From: Planctomycetales bacterium
GTDB taxonomy: Bacteria > Planctomycetota > Planctomycetia > Pirellulales > Thermoguttaceae
Length of the DNA stretch: 64,000 bases
Reading direction: 5' to 3'
NCBI GenBank assembly: GCA_007119795.1
Contig: SKOZ01000031.1
Location: 10,784-74,783, forward strand
Made by a program: the position numbers and the translations under genes
Notes under the pieces: generated by a model
Databases searched by the model: none
What the model saw: only the letters and a program-made list of their open reading frames with translations
What the model was told of the DNA's origin: nothing
In this document: positions 27,084 to 36,832 of the stretch, in pieces
Layout of the letters: each line of letters starts with the position of its first letter
Position numbering within the stretch: position 1 is the first letter of the stretch

Positions 27084-28071
27084 CGGCGATCGACTCCCAC
27101 TCCTCCGGGGCGAGTCGCGGAGCGACTCGCCGCCAATTGGTATTCAGTGTCCAGCCCAACGCCTCTCCTCGCCAAAGTCCCTGTTCGTCCACCCGCGGCG
27201 CCGAACCGCACCGCGAAACGCCAACCTGCCGTCGGGCGGCACGCGTCTTCAAGGCCGGCTGCGGACATCACCCCACCACCAAGCACCCCGGCTATCGTCA
27301 AGGTCAGCCGGGGGGGCGGTGGCGGATGATCGGCGACGCGCAGGTGCCGCCGCAGTGCGCTGCGGCGCAAGCACCCCGCGGATGATGTTCAAGGTAGGGG
27401 CCGTGGTCTGCCGCAGACGTCCGGCGAGAACCTGCGGCTCTCCCCAGGTGGACCGACAGACCCAGCAACGAGACCACGAAACCGGCAATGCGCATGTCGC
27501 CGAACGGGGCCGCGAGCTCAGAAGATGAATAGGAAAGATAGCGGCCGGCGAGGCAGTAAGATGGCCGTGCGGCAGACGATTCCGGTCGGCGGAAGGGCCC
27601 GTGTCTGGGGCACCGCCCCCCGGCCTGCGGCGAACCGCAGCGGCCCAACGCCCCCCATCGGAGATCGCCGAGCGGAACCATTCCGCGACGCTCCTATCGG
27701 GCACTCTCACCCGAAAAAGAGACATCGAACGGGGTCGTGGAAACGATCCATTCCACTTACCACCATAAACGCACCCAGCCCCCCTTGTCAAGGGTGTTGC
27801 TGCTCGCCGACAAGAAAACAACCATCTGGTGGTAACCCTGGGGGTGGGGCATCGACCACACCCAGGAGTGCAAATCGCCCCCTCCTCTCGCAGCGAAGGG
27901 GGGATCACCCGTCGCCCACCATCCAGGCCGGCCCCGCGCAACGCGCGGCCCGGGTGAATGGCTGCTGCGGCGGGAAAGAGTGGTATCACTCCCGCCGTCG
28001 GTGTGGGCTATAATCTTTCCAGCGGGATATCCGCGATACCGGCACGACCCGAATCGACGGGAGAGGCGACC
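27084..28071. other. 988-base region with no clear gene, possibly a decayed locus
   Basis: Several open frames cross this stretch on both strands but their products are Arg/Pro/Ala-rich with no domain. On the minus strand one frame has a short membrane-like run (MRIAGFVVSLLGLSVHLG, near 27440-27500) next to a good promoter match (27762-27791), which could mark a decayed or frameshifted small gene. A -10-like TATAAT at 28009-28014 lies 58 bases before the next gene. G+C content falls around 27700-27860. Confidence 0.4.
27762..27791 (-). promoter_or_regulatory. Candidate promoter inside gene-free region
   Basis: On the minus strand a perfect TTGACA (27786-27791) is followed after 18 bases by TATGGT (27762-27767, four of six matches). 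It points leftward into a region with no recognised gene, so it might drive a small RNA or a lost gene. Confidence 0.35.
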
Positions 28072-28398
28072 ATGAGCGTCGGACCACTCGGCGGACTGGC
28101 GGGCAGCGCAGCGGGTTCCCCCCTGGCACAAGCCAAGGGCTCGGAGGTGGAGCGGGCCCAGCAGGACTCCGCCGGACAGCAACGGCGGGTGCAGAATGAT
28201 CTGAAGGCCGAGGCGGCCGCCGCCATCGGTGAGACCGACGGTGAAGACCACCAGGCCGCCGACCGCGATGCCGATGGACGCCGTCTCTGGGAGAAAAGCC
28301 ACCAGGTCCGTGGCGACCAGCAGCGCGACGATCAGGAGGAACGCGTTTCCCGAGATGCCTCGGGGCAGTCGGGCAATCTCCTCGACCTCAGCGGATAG
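28072..28398 (+). CDS. Small conserved hydrophilic protein
   Basis: A 108-residue soluble protein beginning MSVGPLGGLAGSAAGSPLAQAKGSE and ending GNLLDLSG. The body is highly charged with many Asp, Glu, Gln and Arg and little hydrophobic core (QQDSAGQQRRVQNDLKAE; TDGEDHQAADRDADGRRLWE), so it may be disordered. I recall similar short proteins in Pirellulales genomes with the same N- and C-terminal ends, but no function. A TATAAT at 28009-28014 lies 58 bases upstream. Codon third positions are G+C-rich as in neighbouring real genes. Confidence 0.6.
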   Translation: MSVGPLGGLAGSAAGSPLAQAKGSEVERAQQDSAGQQRRVQNDLKAEAAAAIGETDGEDHQAADRDADGRRLWEKSHQVRGDQQRDDQEERVSRDASGQSGNLLDLSG

Positions 28399-28553
28399 CC
28401 AGCCGCAACCGCCATGGTGGAAGAATTGCCGCGGGCGTGGTACGATGCCACTTGAGCCGGGGGCGGCAACCCGAGTTCACCGGAGCGGCCGGAGCCGTCG
28501 GGGTGCGGCCCCGGGGATCGTACCTACCGCCGCGGTTAGTGCGGAGAGACGGC

Positions 28554-29147
28554 ATGGCGACGAAGGTCCTCACGCGACCCACGTTGGTGCTCAATCGAAA
28601 CTGGCAGCCGGTCCGCGTGGCCACGGTGGCGCGGGCGCTGGCCATGCTCTTCCGCGAAGCGGCTCGCGTCGTCGACCCGGACGACTTCCAGCTCTACACC
28701 TGGGAGGATTGGGCAAAGCTCTCGCCGCGCGACGGCGAACCCTTTGTCCAAGCGGTCCGCTTCCGCCTGCGGCTTCCCGAGGTGATCGTCCTGCTGCACT
28801 ACGATCGCGTGCCCGTCACCCGCGTCGCCCTGACCAGGCGGAACCTCTACCGCCGCGACCGCTTCACCTGCCAGTACTGCGGCACCCGGCCGGGAACCGA
28901 GGAGCTGACCATCGACCACGTTGTGCCCCGCTCGCAGGGCGGCACACTGAGCTGGGAAAACTCCGTACTGGCCTGCGTGGCCTGCAACCGCAAGAAGGCC
29001 GACCGGACGCCCCATCAGGCGGGGATGCGGCTCCGCAGGCGGCCGGCGCGGCCTAACTGGACGCCGATCTACGCCACCGACCAGGTCCCCATCAAGAGCT
29101 GGGCCAAGTTCGTCAGCGAGGCCTATTGGAACGTCACCTTGCAGTAG
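28554..29147 (+). CDS. HNH endonuclease family protein
   Basis: A 197-residue protein with a C-terminal HNH nuclease domain: CQYCG, then LTIDHVVPRSQGG with the catalytic His, an Asn in SWENSV, and a second zinc pair CVACN (about residues 104-150). The first 90 residues (VLTRPTLVLNRNWQPVRVATVARALAMLF) are typical of a large stand-alone bacterial family of HNH proteins, often housekeeping-like in planctomycetes and cyanobacteria. No restriction or mobile-element partner is nearby, so it is not an obvious defence gene. The start at 28554 is the family start. Confidence 0.85.
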   Translation: MATKVLTRPTLVLNRNWQPVRVATVARALAMLFREAARVVDPDDFQLYTWEDWAKLSPRDGEPFVQAVRFRLRLPEVIVLLHYDRVPVTRVALTRRNLYRRDRFTCQYCGTRPGTEELTIDHVVPRSQGGTLSWENSVLACVACNRKKADRTPHQAGMRLRRRPARPNWTPIYATDQVPIKSWAKFVSEAYWNVTLQ

Positions 29148-29251
29148 GCGAGCAGAGAGGATTGTGCGGGCGGCGGAAAGCGGTATGATGAAATGCCGGG
29201 CGCAGTTCTCATGCCCGCAGCACGCCCTGCCCAGTGTGGAGGTGGAAAGGA

Positions 29252-29635
29252 ATGCCCAGCGTCACGGGTGGCTATGCAATTGCCGTAGAGCGGGGGCCCA
29301 ACTGCCTCTTCGTCCGCCTCGCGGGGCTCAGCGACACCATCGAGGCGCCCAATCTGGCCGATACCCTCTGGAAGCTGCTCGACCAGCACTTGACCTACCG
29401 CCTGGTCCTGGAGCTGGATGAGGTCGAAGTCCTACGGAGCTCCCTGATCGGGCAACTGGTGCTCCTCCACAAGCGGATCTGCCAGCACGACGGCATGCTC
29501 CGCCTCTGTGGCCTTTCGCCCCGAAATTATGAAGCCCTGAAGATTGCCCGCCTCGCGGACCGCTTCCCTGCCTACCAAGACCGGAATGATGCGGTGCGCG
29601 GGGCCTACTTGCCCTACCCGAAGAAGCCGCGGTAG
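29252..29635 (+). CDS. STAS-domain protein, anti-sigma-factor antagonist type
   Basis: A 127-residue protein forming one STAS domain. The core pattern ends with LELDEVEVLRSSLIGQLVLLHKRICQHDGMLRLCGLS, which corresponds to the conserved phosphorylation-site loop (DSSG in classic anti-anti-sigma factors); here the site reads RSSLIG, keeping a possible phospho-Ser. Such proteins sequester anti-sigma factors in partner-switching regulation. The start at 29252 follows GGAAAGGA. It is 104 bases downstream of the HNH gene, with no kinase or phosphatase partner beside it. Confidence 0.75.
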   Translation: MPSVTGGYAIAVERGPNCLFVRLAGLSDTIEAPNLADTLWKLLDQHLTYRLVLELDEVEVLRSSLIGQLVLLHKRICQHDGMLRLCGLSPRNYEALKIARLADRFPAYQDRNDAVRGAYLPYPKKPR

Positions 29636-29659
29636 GCGGGCGCCTCAGTCCCGCGCGCC

Positions 29660-29881
29660 TCAGTCGCGCGCGACCTCGAGCTCGTTGCAGATCTGATCGA
29701 CGCCGTGGAGATGGCGGATCGCCTCCTGGGCCATCTGCTTCTCGAAAAAGGAGCGGACGACACCACGAAGGGTGATCCGCCCTTCGGCGGCATCGAGTTG
29801 GAAATCGCGGCGCGGTCCCAGGTGGGGACTCTGCTGAAGGGCCGAATGGACATCGGTCAAGGAGAGGTCGAAGTGCGGCAT
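29660..29881 (-). CDS. Small BON-domain protein
   Basis: A 73-residue protein consisting of one BON domain: LTDVHSALQQSPHL, DAAEGRITLRGVV and the closing helix and strand EAIRHLHGVDQICNELEV. BON domains bind membranes or lipids; proteins with a single cytosolic domain and no signal peptide are common in planctomycetes. The ATG at 29881 is the only fitting start for the domain. It converges with the STAS gene, 24 bases away. Confidence 0.75.
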   Translation of the reverse strand: MPHFDLSLTDVHSALQQSPHLGPRRDFQLDAAEGRITLRGVVRSFFEKQMAQEAIRHLHGVDQICNELEVARD

Positions 29882-30233
29882 GGTCGGTGTTCCGATCCGG
29901 GGCGGGAGGATGGCGGGGGGGCAAGTAAGACCGTCGGCCTGACCCCCTGGACATGAAGATCGGAAAGTTGACCAGAATCGCTCAAGCGAAGGCTTTTGGT
30001 GGAATGCAGAATATGAGAAGGCTGTTCGCTTGGCGGTGATCGTAGGGGTGGTGCGGGCCTTCCGCCGGCGATGATTGGGAGCAGCATCGGCGCGAAAACG
30101 GACGGCTGGCGTCTCACCGAAGCAGCGCGCCCTCCAATAGGGCGGCACCCGTAGGGCACAAGGAATGGCAACGGCGTCCTGTAGGGAACGGAGGGTGCGG
30201 GAGCGGCAGGGCCACCAGGCATTCCAGTGCCAG
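29882..30233. other. Intergenic region
   Basis: 352 bases between two minus-strand genes. I see no gene. It must hold the promoter of the BON gene and any terminator of the EF-hand gene, but no strong match to either was found. G+C content is lower than average around 29950-30050. Confidence 0.35.
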
Positions 30234-31619
30234 CTAGCGGCCGGCGCGCAGATTGCGTGCCCGGAGGTATTCCTCGGGAGTGATAAACCCGTCGCCGTTG
30301 AGGTCGTACCGTGCGAACTCGGCGGCGCGCTCCGCACTGTAGGGCGGGCCATCGAGGAACTCGGCCATGGAAACCTGGCCGTCGCCGTTCCTGTCGAGGC
30401 GGGTGAACCACTCGGGCAACCCGTCGGGGAGGCGCTCGGTGGGGGTGAGAACGCGGATGGAGGCCGCGGTGGTGCCGCCGGGCCCGGCGGCCCTCGCGCC
30501 GCCACCGCCACCCCCATTGCCGCTGTACTGGCGGAGGTAGACGACCAGACACTCCTCGGTAATGGTTTGATCCGAGCGGCGGACCATCGCTTCGGGATTT
30601 CCTCGCATCCGGCGCCACTCGTCGGGCTGAAGCACGCCGTCTTCGTTTCTGTCGTATTGCGCCATCAACTGCCGGGCCAAATCCCTCACATCGTCCTCAG
30701 CAGAGGTTGCAACGACCTGAGGCGGGGGTTGTCCCGGGCCGGGTCTCTCAGGACCGCGGCGGTCGCCTCCGCCGCGCTGCGGCTGCTCTTCCGACGCTTG
30801 ATCTTGTTCGGAGCTCGCTGCCTCATTCCCGCTTCCGCCCCTGCCGCCGCGGCGGGGGGGGGAATCCCGGGCCGCTTCTTCGCCAGGCTCCCCATCCGAG
30901 CTAAAGCCAGGGGGGATCGACAGGTCGCGGTTCCATCCGAACCCGGGCACCAGCGGCTCATCATCGGCCTCGGCCTCATCGGGCCGTCTTCGGCGCTCCC
31001 CCTCCTCGTCTCCTTCCTGACCTCGCCGGCGCTCTTCTTCGGCCTGCACGAGCCGCTCGCGGAGCCGGTTGATGCGGATGGGCTCATCGGGATCGATCCC
31101 CGCACGCTCTGCAAGGCGGCGGGCCATACCTTGAGCCCGCTCGTCCAACTGGCTCAGATCGATCGTTCCTGTGTTGTCGGTATCGAAACGGCGGAAAAAC
31201 TGCACCATCCGCTCCGCGCGGGCCTCGGCCGCATCGCCACTCCCCCCCGGGGCCTCGGCCGCATCGCCCCCCCCTGGAGCTCTACCGCCAAACATCCCCC
31301 CCCAGCCGCCTCTCCGACCGCCATCTCCGCCGCCAGGCGCGGGACCACCGCCTCCGGGTGCGCCAGGGCCGCCACGCGGCATTCCAGGCCCGCCGCGGGG
31401 AGCGCCTTCCCCGGCACCCGGTGCTTGTCCGGGGCCGCCTTGGAATGGCGGCCCGCCCGGGAAGCCACCACCTCCCCATCCGGGACGTTCACCCCCCCCC
31501 CGGCCACCGCCGCCATCTCCCCCGCGCTGGGCCTCGGCGGGCGCTGCGAGAACAGCAACAGCAAGGAGGGCCAACACAAAGGCTGTGGCCGTGCCAGCGG
31601 TGATGTGGCGACTTTGCAT
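30234..31619 (-). CDS. Secreted EF-hand protein
   Basis: A 461-residue exported protein. A signal peptide (AFVLALLAVAVLAAPAEAQ) is followed by a long Gly/Pro-rich low-complexity region (about 30-130), then four EF-hand loops: DTDNTGTIDLSQ (about 146), DRNEDGVLQPDE (about 320), DRNGDGQVSMAE (about 405) and DLNGDGFITPEE (about 435). Loops two to four have intact calcium ligands. The regions between are acidic and Arg-rich. EF-hand proteins of this kind are abundant in planctomycetes, probably as extracytoplasmic calcium-binding structural parts. The start at 31619 is set by the signal peptide. Divergent from the Spy-like gene at 32245. Confidence 0.8.
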   Translation of the reverse strand: MQSRHITAGTATAFVLALLAVAVLAAPAEAQRGGDGGGGRGGGERPGWGGGGFPGGPPFQGGPGQAPGAGEGAPRGGPGMPRGGPGAPGGGGPAPGGGDGGRRGGWGGMFGGRAPGGGDAAEAPGGSGDAAEARAERMVQFFRRFDTDNTGTIDLSQLDERAQGMARRLAERAGIDPDEPIRINRLRERLVQAEEERRRGQEGDEEGERRRRPDEAEADDEPLVPGFGWNRDLSIPPGFSSDGEPGEEAARDSPPRRGGRGGSGNEAASSEQDQASEEQPQRGGGDRRGPERPGPGQPPPQVVATSAEDDVRDLARQLMAQYDRNEDGVLQPDEWRRMRGNPEAMVRRSDQTITEECLVVYLRQYSGNGGGGGGARAAGPGGTTAASIRVLTPTERLPDGLPEWFTRLDRNGDGQVSMAEFLDGPPYSAERAAEFARYDLNGDGFITPEEYLRARNLRAGR

Positions 31620-32244
31620 CTCTCCCACGCCTCCAAAGCAGCCTGCTGAACGCAAGTCCGATCTGTTGCAACCGCACCATCCTGGGAGCATTGCGGTGCT
31701 CCCAGGCAAACGCCGCCTGCGCTGCTGGTGATTCTAAGGCCTTGCTCCCGGCAAGACGAGCCGGAGTATCAAAAAAATGTCCAAGATTCGCCCGGCACGT
31801 ACGAATCCCCCTGGGTGACCCGCGTCGCCCTGGAGTGCCACCAAAACGGCTTGCGTCGGCAGAACGATGAGCAGCTGATCTCCGCTTGCGCCCCGAAAGG
31901 CTCGCGCGGTCACTAACCCTGTAAACACCGAAACTTAGCGAAGAGACCGGGGTTTATTAAGGTGGCCGCTGAGAAGCCCTCCCGGCTGGGGGGATCCTCT
32001 GGCGGCAGCGGAGTGCCCCCGGTTGTTAGGTGGATCGAGCGCGTGGTGGGTGTGCACAAGAACGGCCCCCTTGAGAGGGAGGCTCTTCGCACCCTGCTCT
32101 CTGGCGGCAGCGTCCGTCCTGAAGTCAAGGTTCATGACCGAGGTGCTTCGTTTTGCTGGGTCTGCCCGGTCTCGGGAAAGGAGGCTCCTGTCGGCCCCTT
32201 GGGATCGGGTGCAGGTTGCTCTTCTATTGTGAGGGTTTCGAGCC
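31620..32244. other. Intergenic region between divergent secreted-protein genes
   Basis: 625 bases without a supported gene. An A+T-rich patch at 31765-31795 and another at 31925-31965 (with TTTATTAA) are the likeliest promoter sites. The last 80 bases carry no perfect hexamers; TTGGGA (32199) and TCTATT about 18 bases later are a weak match before the 32245 start. Frames on either strand look like chance. Confidence 0.35.
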
Positions 32245-33012
32245 ATGAAGCGTTTCGGTGTAGCGGTCTTGGCATTGGCGGTTGCGTTGTCGGTAGGGGT
32301 GGCGCTGGCACAGCCGCCTGGGCGCGGTGCTGGACAACGCGGTGGGATGCAGCCGGGGGCCTTTGGACAGCAGGCCAATATTGCGGTCATTGTCCAGGTG
32401 TTTGCGGACGAGTTGGACGCCGGCCCGGCCGAGATCATGGAGATTCGTACGATCGTCCGCGAAGCGGCCCAAGATCGTCCGGAGGGTTTGGACTTCGGGG
32501 CGCTCCGCGACCTGACGCCGCAAGAGCGGGCGGAAAGGATGGGGGAGTTGCAGGCCGCCGTCCAGCAACGCCAGCAGGAGATTCTCGAGAAGGCTAAGGA
32601 AGTCTTGGGCGAAGACGCGGGCGAGAGGCTGGAACAACTGGTCCTTCAGGCCCAAGGGCCTCGCGCCGTCTTGAACCCAGCGGTGGTCGAGGAGCTTGGC
32701 CTCGATGACGGCCAGGTGGCGGCAATTCGCACCGCCCTTCGTGGCGGCCCTACGGAGCGCCCTGCCGAGGGGGCCGACTTCCGGGCGCTCATGGCTGAGC
32801 GGCAGGCAGCGATCGAGGAGGCAGTGAGGGACGAGCTCACCCAGGAGCAGCGAGAAAAGTTGGACGAAATGCTCGGCGAGCGTGTCGAGAACTTGCAGGA
32901 GCGGCTCCGCGCCGCAGCAGGCCCGCGTCCCGGAGCAGGAGAGGGACGCCAGCGTCCCGGTGGGCAGTTCGGTCCTGGCGCGGGTGGAGGACGCCGCCGC
33001 CCTGGCGCGTAA
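32245..33012 (+). CDS. Secreted Spy/CpxP-like helical protein
   Basis: A 255-residue exported protein. After the signal peptide (MKRFGVAVLALAVALSVGVALAQ) comes a mostly helical, charged middle region with two related segments, each holding a phrase like DLTPQERAERMGEL or DELTQEQREKLDEML. These LTxxQ-like helices resemble Spy/CpxP periplasmic chaperones. The C-terminal tail is Gly/Pro/Arg-rich. A periplasmic or paryphoplasmic stress-related role is plausible but unproven. A 14-bp hairpin lies 19 bases after the stop. Confidence 0.6.
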   Translation: MKRFGVAVLALAVALSVGVALAQPPGRGAGQRGGMQPGAFGQQANIAVIVQVFADELDAGPAEIMEIRTIVREAAQDRPEGLDFGALRDLTPQERAERMGELQAAVQQRQQEILEKAKEVLGEDAGERLEQLVLQAQGPRAVLNPAVVEELGLDDGQVAAIRTALRGGPTERPAEGADFRALMAERQAAIEEAVRDELTQEQREKLDEMLGERVENLQERLRAAAGPRPGAGEGRQRPGGQFGPGAGGGRRRPGA

Positions 33013-33030
33013 ATGAAGAGGCTGACCCTT

Positions 33031-33066
33031 GGCGCCTGCGGGCAAATGAGTCTGCCCGCAGGCGCC
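33031..33066. other. 14-bp perfect hairpin after the Spy-like gene
   Basis: GGCGCCTGCGGGCA (33031-33044), an 8-base loop and TGCCCGCAGGCGCC (33053-33066) form a perfect 14-bp stem 18 bases after a stop codon. No T-run follows, so it may protect the mRNA 3' end, act as a Rho-assisted terminator or be a repeat element. Confidence 0.6.
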
Positions 33067-33154
33067 TTGGATGAGCAATTCGGGAAGGGAGCGGGGTTCC
33101 CTTCGGGAGGAGACGGATTTGGGCCCGCTTTGTCTGGGCCGTAGCGAAGAGGGA

Positions 33155-33200
33155 GCCCCGAGGTTGCTCGCACGCGGGTGGCCTCGGGGCGTTTTCCTCT
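33155..33200 (+). terminator. Probable intrinsic terminator before the gsp operon
   Basis: GCCCCGAGG (33155-33163) pairs with CCTCGGGGC (33182-33190) around an 18-base loop, followed by GTTTTCCTCTT. It separates the Spy-like gene from gspE. The 228 bases from here to gspE hold no gene and should include the operon promoter. Confidence 0.55.
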
Positions 33201-33428
33201 TGTCAGGGAGGATTTTTCGGAAGGGGGCAGCCGGTTCATTGGCTGGACGGGGCGGCCGGCGAATGCGTATGGTAAAGGTTGGTGACGAGTTGCCGGAACG
33301 GCTCCCGTTGTGCGGGTAATGGGGCCGCGGCCGGTAGTGACCCCCTGTTGGTTCACGTTGCCCTGCCTGTTTGAAAGGCCGCTGGGCTCAGCACGATACC
33401 CGCGTGCGTCGAGGAAGTTGAGGGGACC

Positions 33429-35129
33429 ATGGAAGCAGGCGAGATTCTGCTCAAGCGCGGCGTGATCGACGAGCGCCAACTGGAGAGGGCGCGCCTCGCG
33501 CAGAACGACGGGGTGCGGCTCGACCAGGTGGTCGTCGAATTGGGGCTGGTCAGCGAAGAGGCGGCCCTGAAGGCCCTCGGCGAGGAGGTGGGAATCGACT
33601 TCATCGACCTGTCGGAGATCGATGTCGACCGTCAACTCCTCGCTCGATTCCCCCAGAAGTACATCCACCGCTCGAACCTCTTCCCCATCCGCCAGGAAAA
33701 CGGCACTCTCGTGGTGGCCACCAGCGACCCGTTCAACCTTTACCCCCTCGACGACCTGGGTGCCGCCACCGGGCAGAACGTGGTCCCCGTGCTCGCCTCA
33801 CGGGCGGAGATATCGAAGCTCATCAAATCCCACCTGGGCGTGGGCAGCGAGACGATCGAGGGGCTCATGGCCCAAGTCGACGATCGCGTCGAGCTGCTCG
33901 AGGAGATCGAAACCGACGGCTCGGAGCTTTCCGAGATGGCGCAGGAGCCGTCGGTGGTCCGGCTGGTGAACGAGATCCTCCTCGAGGCACTCGAGTCGCG
34001 GGCCAGCGACGTCCACGTCGAATCGCAGCCCTCGGGCGTGCGGATCCGCTACCGCATCGACGGCGTCCTTCACCCGCAGCCCGTCCCCCCGGAAATCAAC
34101 CGTTTCCAGGCCGCGATCATCAGCCGCCTGAAAATCATGGCGCGGCTGAACATCGCCGAGAGGCGGCTTCCCCAGGACGGCCGCATCCAACTGAAGATCG
34201 CCGGTCGCGAGGTGGACGTTCGTGTCTCGATCATCCCCATGATCCACGGCGAGGGCATCGTGCTCCGCCTCCTGGACAAGGGAGGCATGGAGTTCAACCT
34301 TCGCAAGCTGGGCATGGAGGGCGAGCTTTACAAGACGTTCGAGGAACTGATTCAACTGCCTCACGGCATCATCCTCGTCACCGGCCCGACCGGTTCGGGT
34401 AAGACGACGACGCTCTACAGCGCGCTGCTGGAGATCAATAGGCCCGGAACCAAGATCATCACCACCGAGGATCCGGTGGAGTACCAGTTGGAGGGGATCA
34501 ATCAGATCCAGGTCCACTCGCGCATCGGCCTGACCTTCGCCCATTCGCTGCGGAGCATTCTGCGGCACGACCCGGACATCGTCCTGGTCGGTGAGGTCCG
34601 CGATCTGGAAACGGCCGAGAACGCCATTCAGGCCTCGCTGACGGGGCATCTCGTCTTCAGCACGCTTCACACCAACGACGCGGCCGGCGCCTACACGCGG
34701 CTCTCGGACATGGGCGTCGAGCCCTTCCTGGTTTCGAGCACCGTAGAGGCCGTGATGGCACAGCGGCTGGTCCGCACGCTCTGCTCCCAGTGCAAGGAGC
34801 CCTACGCGCCGTCGCCCGAGGAGTTGCCCCCCGACTTCCCCAGCGAGCGCCTCGCCGATGTCTCCCTTTACCGGCCGGTGGGTTGCCGGGATTGCCGCCA
34901 CGTGGGTTACCGAGGCCGGCTCGGGCTCTTCGAGCTGCTGGTGACTACGGAGCGGATCCGCGAACTCTCGCACGCGCGGGCTAGTTCCTGGGAGATTGCC
35001 AAGGCAGCCACCGCCGGAGGAATGCGATCGCTGCGCGAGGACGGCTGGCAGAAGGTGCTCGATGGGCGGACGACCATCGAGGAGGTGCAGCGGGTTACCA
35101 AAGCGAGCATCCGTCTCTCCAATGCCTGA
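33429..35129 (+). CDS. gspE: Type II secretion ATPase GspE
   Basis: A 566-residue cytoplasmic hexameric ATPase driving pseudopilus assembly. The N-terminal MshEN-type domain (about 1-150; [16 protein letters not shown]) is followed by the motor: Walker [10 protein letters not shown] (about 319-327), Asp box [16 protein letters not shown], Walker [20 protein letters not shown] and the His box [14 protein letters not shown]. The zinc-binding CM domain has LCSQC and, 34 residues on, GCRDC. GAGGGG precedes the ATG at 33429. It overlaps gspF by 8 bases. Pseudopilins G, H, I, J and K downstream identify a type II system rather than type IV pili. Confidence 0.92.
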   Translation: MEAGEILLKRGVIDERQLERARLAQNDGVRLDQVVVELGLVSEEAALKALGEEVGIDFIDLSEIDVDRQLLARFPQKYIHRSNLFPIRQENGTLVVATSDPFNLYPLDDLGAATGQNVVPVLASRAEISKLIKSHLGVGSETIEGLMAQVDDRVELLEEIETDGSELSEMAQEPSVVRLVNEILLEALESRASDVHVESQPSGVRIRYRIDGVLHPQPVPPEINRFQAAIISRLKIMARLNIAERRLPQDGRIQLKIAGREVDVRVSIIPMIHGEGIVLRLLDKGGMEFNLRKLGMEGELYKTFEELIQLPHGIILVTGPTGSGKTTTLYSALLEINRPGTKIITTEDPVEYQLEGINQIQVHSRIGLTFAHSLRSILRHDPDIVLVGEVRDLETAENAIQASLTGHLVFSTLHTNDAAGAYTRLSDMGVEPFLVSSTVEAVMAQRLVRTLCSQCKEPYAPSPEELPPDFPSERLADVSLYRPVGCRDCRHVGYRGRLGLFELLVTTERIRELSHARASSWEIAKAATAGGMRSLREDGWQKVLDGRTTIEEVQRVTKASIRLSNA

Positions 35130-36318
35130 ATTCACGTACATCGCGCGAAACGGCTCCGGAGAAAAGATCACCGGAGCGCTCACGGCCGAGAGCCGCCGGG
35201 AGGTGCTTGCGCAGCTCGACCAGAAGGACCTCTTTCCCATCGAGGTTCGCGGGGACGTCACCCGGGGGGGGCGGGTCCGGCGGGTGCCGGGGCAGCTCCT
35301 GGCGCGGAGCTTTGGGCAACTCGCCGACCTGCTCCGCAGCGGCGTGCCCCTGTTGCGGGCCCTGGCGGTCATCCAGCGGCAGACCTCGCACAAGGGCCTG
35401 GTGGCGGTCCTCGAACAGGTCCGCCGCGACGTCGAGGAAGGGGCCACGCTGGCGGATGCCATGGCCCGCCACAAGGGCGTCTTCAACGAGATGACCATCA
35501 GTATGGTCCGTGCCGGCGGAGAGGGCGGTTTTCTCGAAGAGGTGCTCACGCGGGTCGCCGAGTTCACCGAGGCCCAGGACGACCTCCGCAAACGGGTGGT
35601 GGGGGCGCTGGCCTACCCGATGGTGCTGGCCACGGTGGGGACCGCGGTGGTGGCGGTGCTCCTGGGGTACTTCGTTCCCATGTTCGAGTCGATCTTCGAT
35701 CGCCTGCGGGAGCGCGGCGAGCTCCCCTGGGTCACCGACGCGCTCCTGGCCGTGAGCAACGGCATCCAGCGCTATGGGCTCCTCGCGGCACTGGCCGCGG
35801 CCCTGGGCGGGGTGGCCGCCCATCAATGGATGGCTACCGCCGTGGGAAGGCGGTGGTGGGACGGGATCAAGATCCGGCTGCCCCTGGTGGGGAGCGTGCT
35901 TCTGAGCTTTGCGGTCGCGCGCTTCTGCCGGGTGCTCGGAACATTGCTGCGCAACGGCGTGCCCATCCTCCGCTCCCTGGACATATCCAGCGACGCCACG
36001 GCCAACCGGGTGCTCGGCGATGCCGTACGCCAGGCCACGGAGAACATCTCCGCGGGCCAGGCGCTGGCAGAGCCCTTGGGCGCCTGCGGGCACTTCCCGC
36101 ACGCCGTCGTGGAAATGATCGCGGTGGCCGAAGAGTCCAACAACCTGGAGAATGTGCTCCTGGACGTAGCCGATTCGCTCGAGCGGCGTACGTGGCGCCA
36201 GCTCGACGTTGCCGTACGGCTCATCGAGCCGCTGCTGCTGCTGGTCCTCGCCAGCGTGGTTCTGGCGGTGGTGGTGGCACTGCTCGTCCCCCTGTTGCGG
36301 ATGACTTCGGCACTGTAG
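35122..36318 (+). CDS. gspF: Type II secretion inner-membrane platform protein GspF
   Basis: A 398-residue polytopic platform protein that couples GspE to pseudopilin insertion. It begins [18 protein letters not shown], the family opening, and has two related cytoplasmic GspF domains (about 65-190 and 270-390) each followed by a membrane segment: [21 protein letters not shown], and [27 protein letters not shown] at the C terminus. Length matches typical GspF (about 400). The start overlaps the last codons of gspE, so translation is coupled. Confidence 0.92.
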   Translation: MPEFTYIARNGSGEKITGALTAESRREVLAQLDQKDLFPIEVRGDVTRGGRVRRVPGQLLARSFGQLADLLRSGVPLLRALAVIQRQTSHKGLVAVLEQVRRDVEEGATLADAMARHKGVFNEMTISMVRAGGEGGFLEEVLTRVAEFTEAQDDLRKRVVGALAYPMVLATVGTAVVAVLLGYFVPMFESIFDRLRERGELPWVTDALLAVSNGIQRYGLLAALAAALGGVAAHQWMATAVGRRWWDGIKIRLPLVGSVLLSFAVARFCRVLGTLLRNGVPILRSLDISSDATANRVLGDAVRQATENISAGQALAEPLGACGHFPHAVVEMIAVAEESNNLENVLLDVADSLERRTWRQLDVAVRLIEPLLLLVLASVVLAVVVALLVPLLRMTSAL

Positions 36319-36381
36319 ACCATCGCAACGCGTTCCAAGACTATTAGCCAACATCCCACCCACGTGGAGGTCCAACGAACC

Positions 36382-36819
36382 ATGAAACGACGCAATCCAA
36401 GTCTCCGCCGCCGAGGGGGCTTCACCCTGATCGAGGTGCTCCTCGTCCTGGTGATCCTCGTCGTGCTCGTCTCGCTGGTGGTGGGCACCTACTCCGGCGC
36501 CCAGACCAGGGCGCTGACCGACGCGGCCCAGGTGCAGGTGCGGACCCTTGCCAGCCAGGTTGAAGAGTACCACATCGACATGAAGAGCTACCCGAGCACT
36601 TCGCAAGGCCTGGAGGCGCTCCTGAGCCCGCCGGCCGACCTGCCCAACCCCGCGCGGTGGCGGGGGCCTTATGCGAGGACGAACGAGATCCCCCTGGATC
36701 CCTGGGACCGTCCTTATCAGTACGAGTCCCCGGGGCGCTACAACCCCCACTCCTTCGACCTCTGGTCGCTCGGGCCGGACGGGGTCAGCGGGACGGAAGA
36801 CGACATCGGCAATTGGTGA
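36382..36819 (+). CDS. gspG: Major pseudopilin GspG
   Basis: A 145-residue major pseudopilin. The leader MKRRNPSLRRRGG ends in Gly13, the prepilin peptidase site, followed by FTLIEVLLVLVILVVLVS with Glu at mature position 5. The C-terminal part has the typical GspG region: YPSTSQGLEALL, LDPWDRPYQYESPG and the calcium-site WSLGPDGVSGTEDDIGNW. GGAGG precedes the ATG by 12 bases. Polymerisation of this protein pushes substrates through the secretin. gspH follows after 13 bases. Confidence 0.95.
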   Translation: MKRRNPSLRRRGGFTLIEVLLVLVILVVLVSLVVGTYSGAQTRALTDAAQVQVRTLASQVEEYHIDMKSYPSTSQGLEALLSPPADLPNPARWRGPYARTNEIPLDPWDRPYQYESPGRYNPHSFDLWSLGPDGVSGTEDDIGNW

Positions 36820-36832
36820 TCGGGGATAGGAC

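Noticed and set aside
28554..29147. HNH gene as part of a restriction or defence island
   Set aside because: No methyltransferase, helicase or mobile-element gene nearby; the protein belongs to a widespread stand-alone family.
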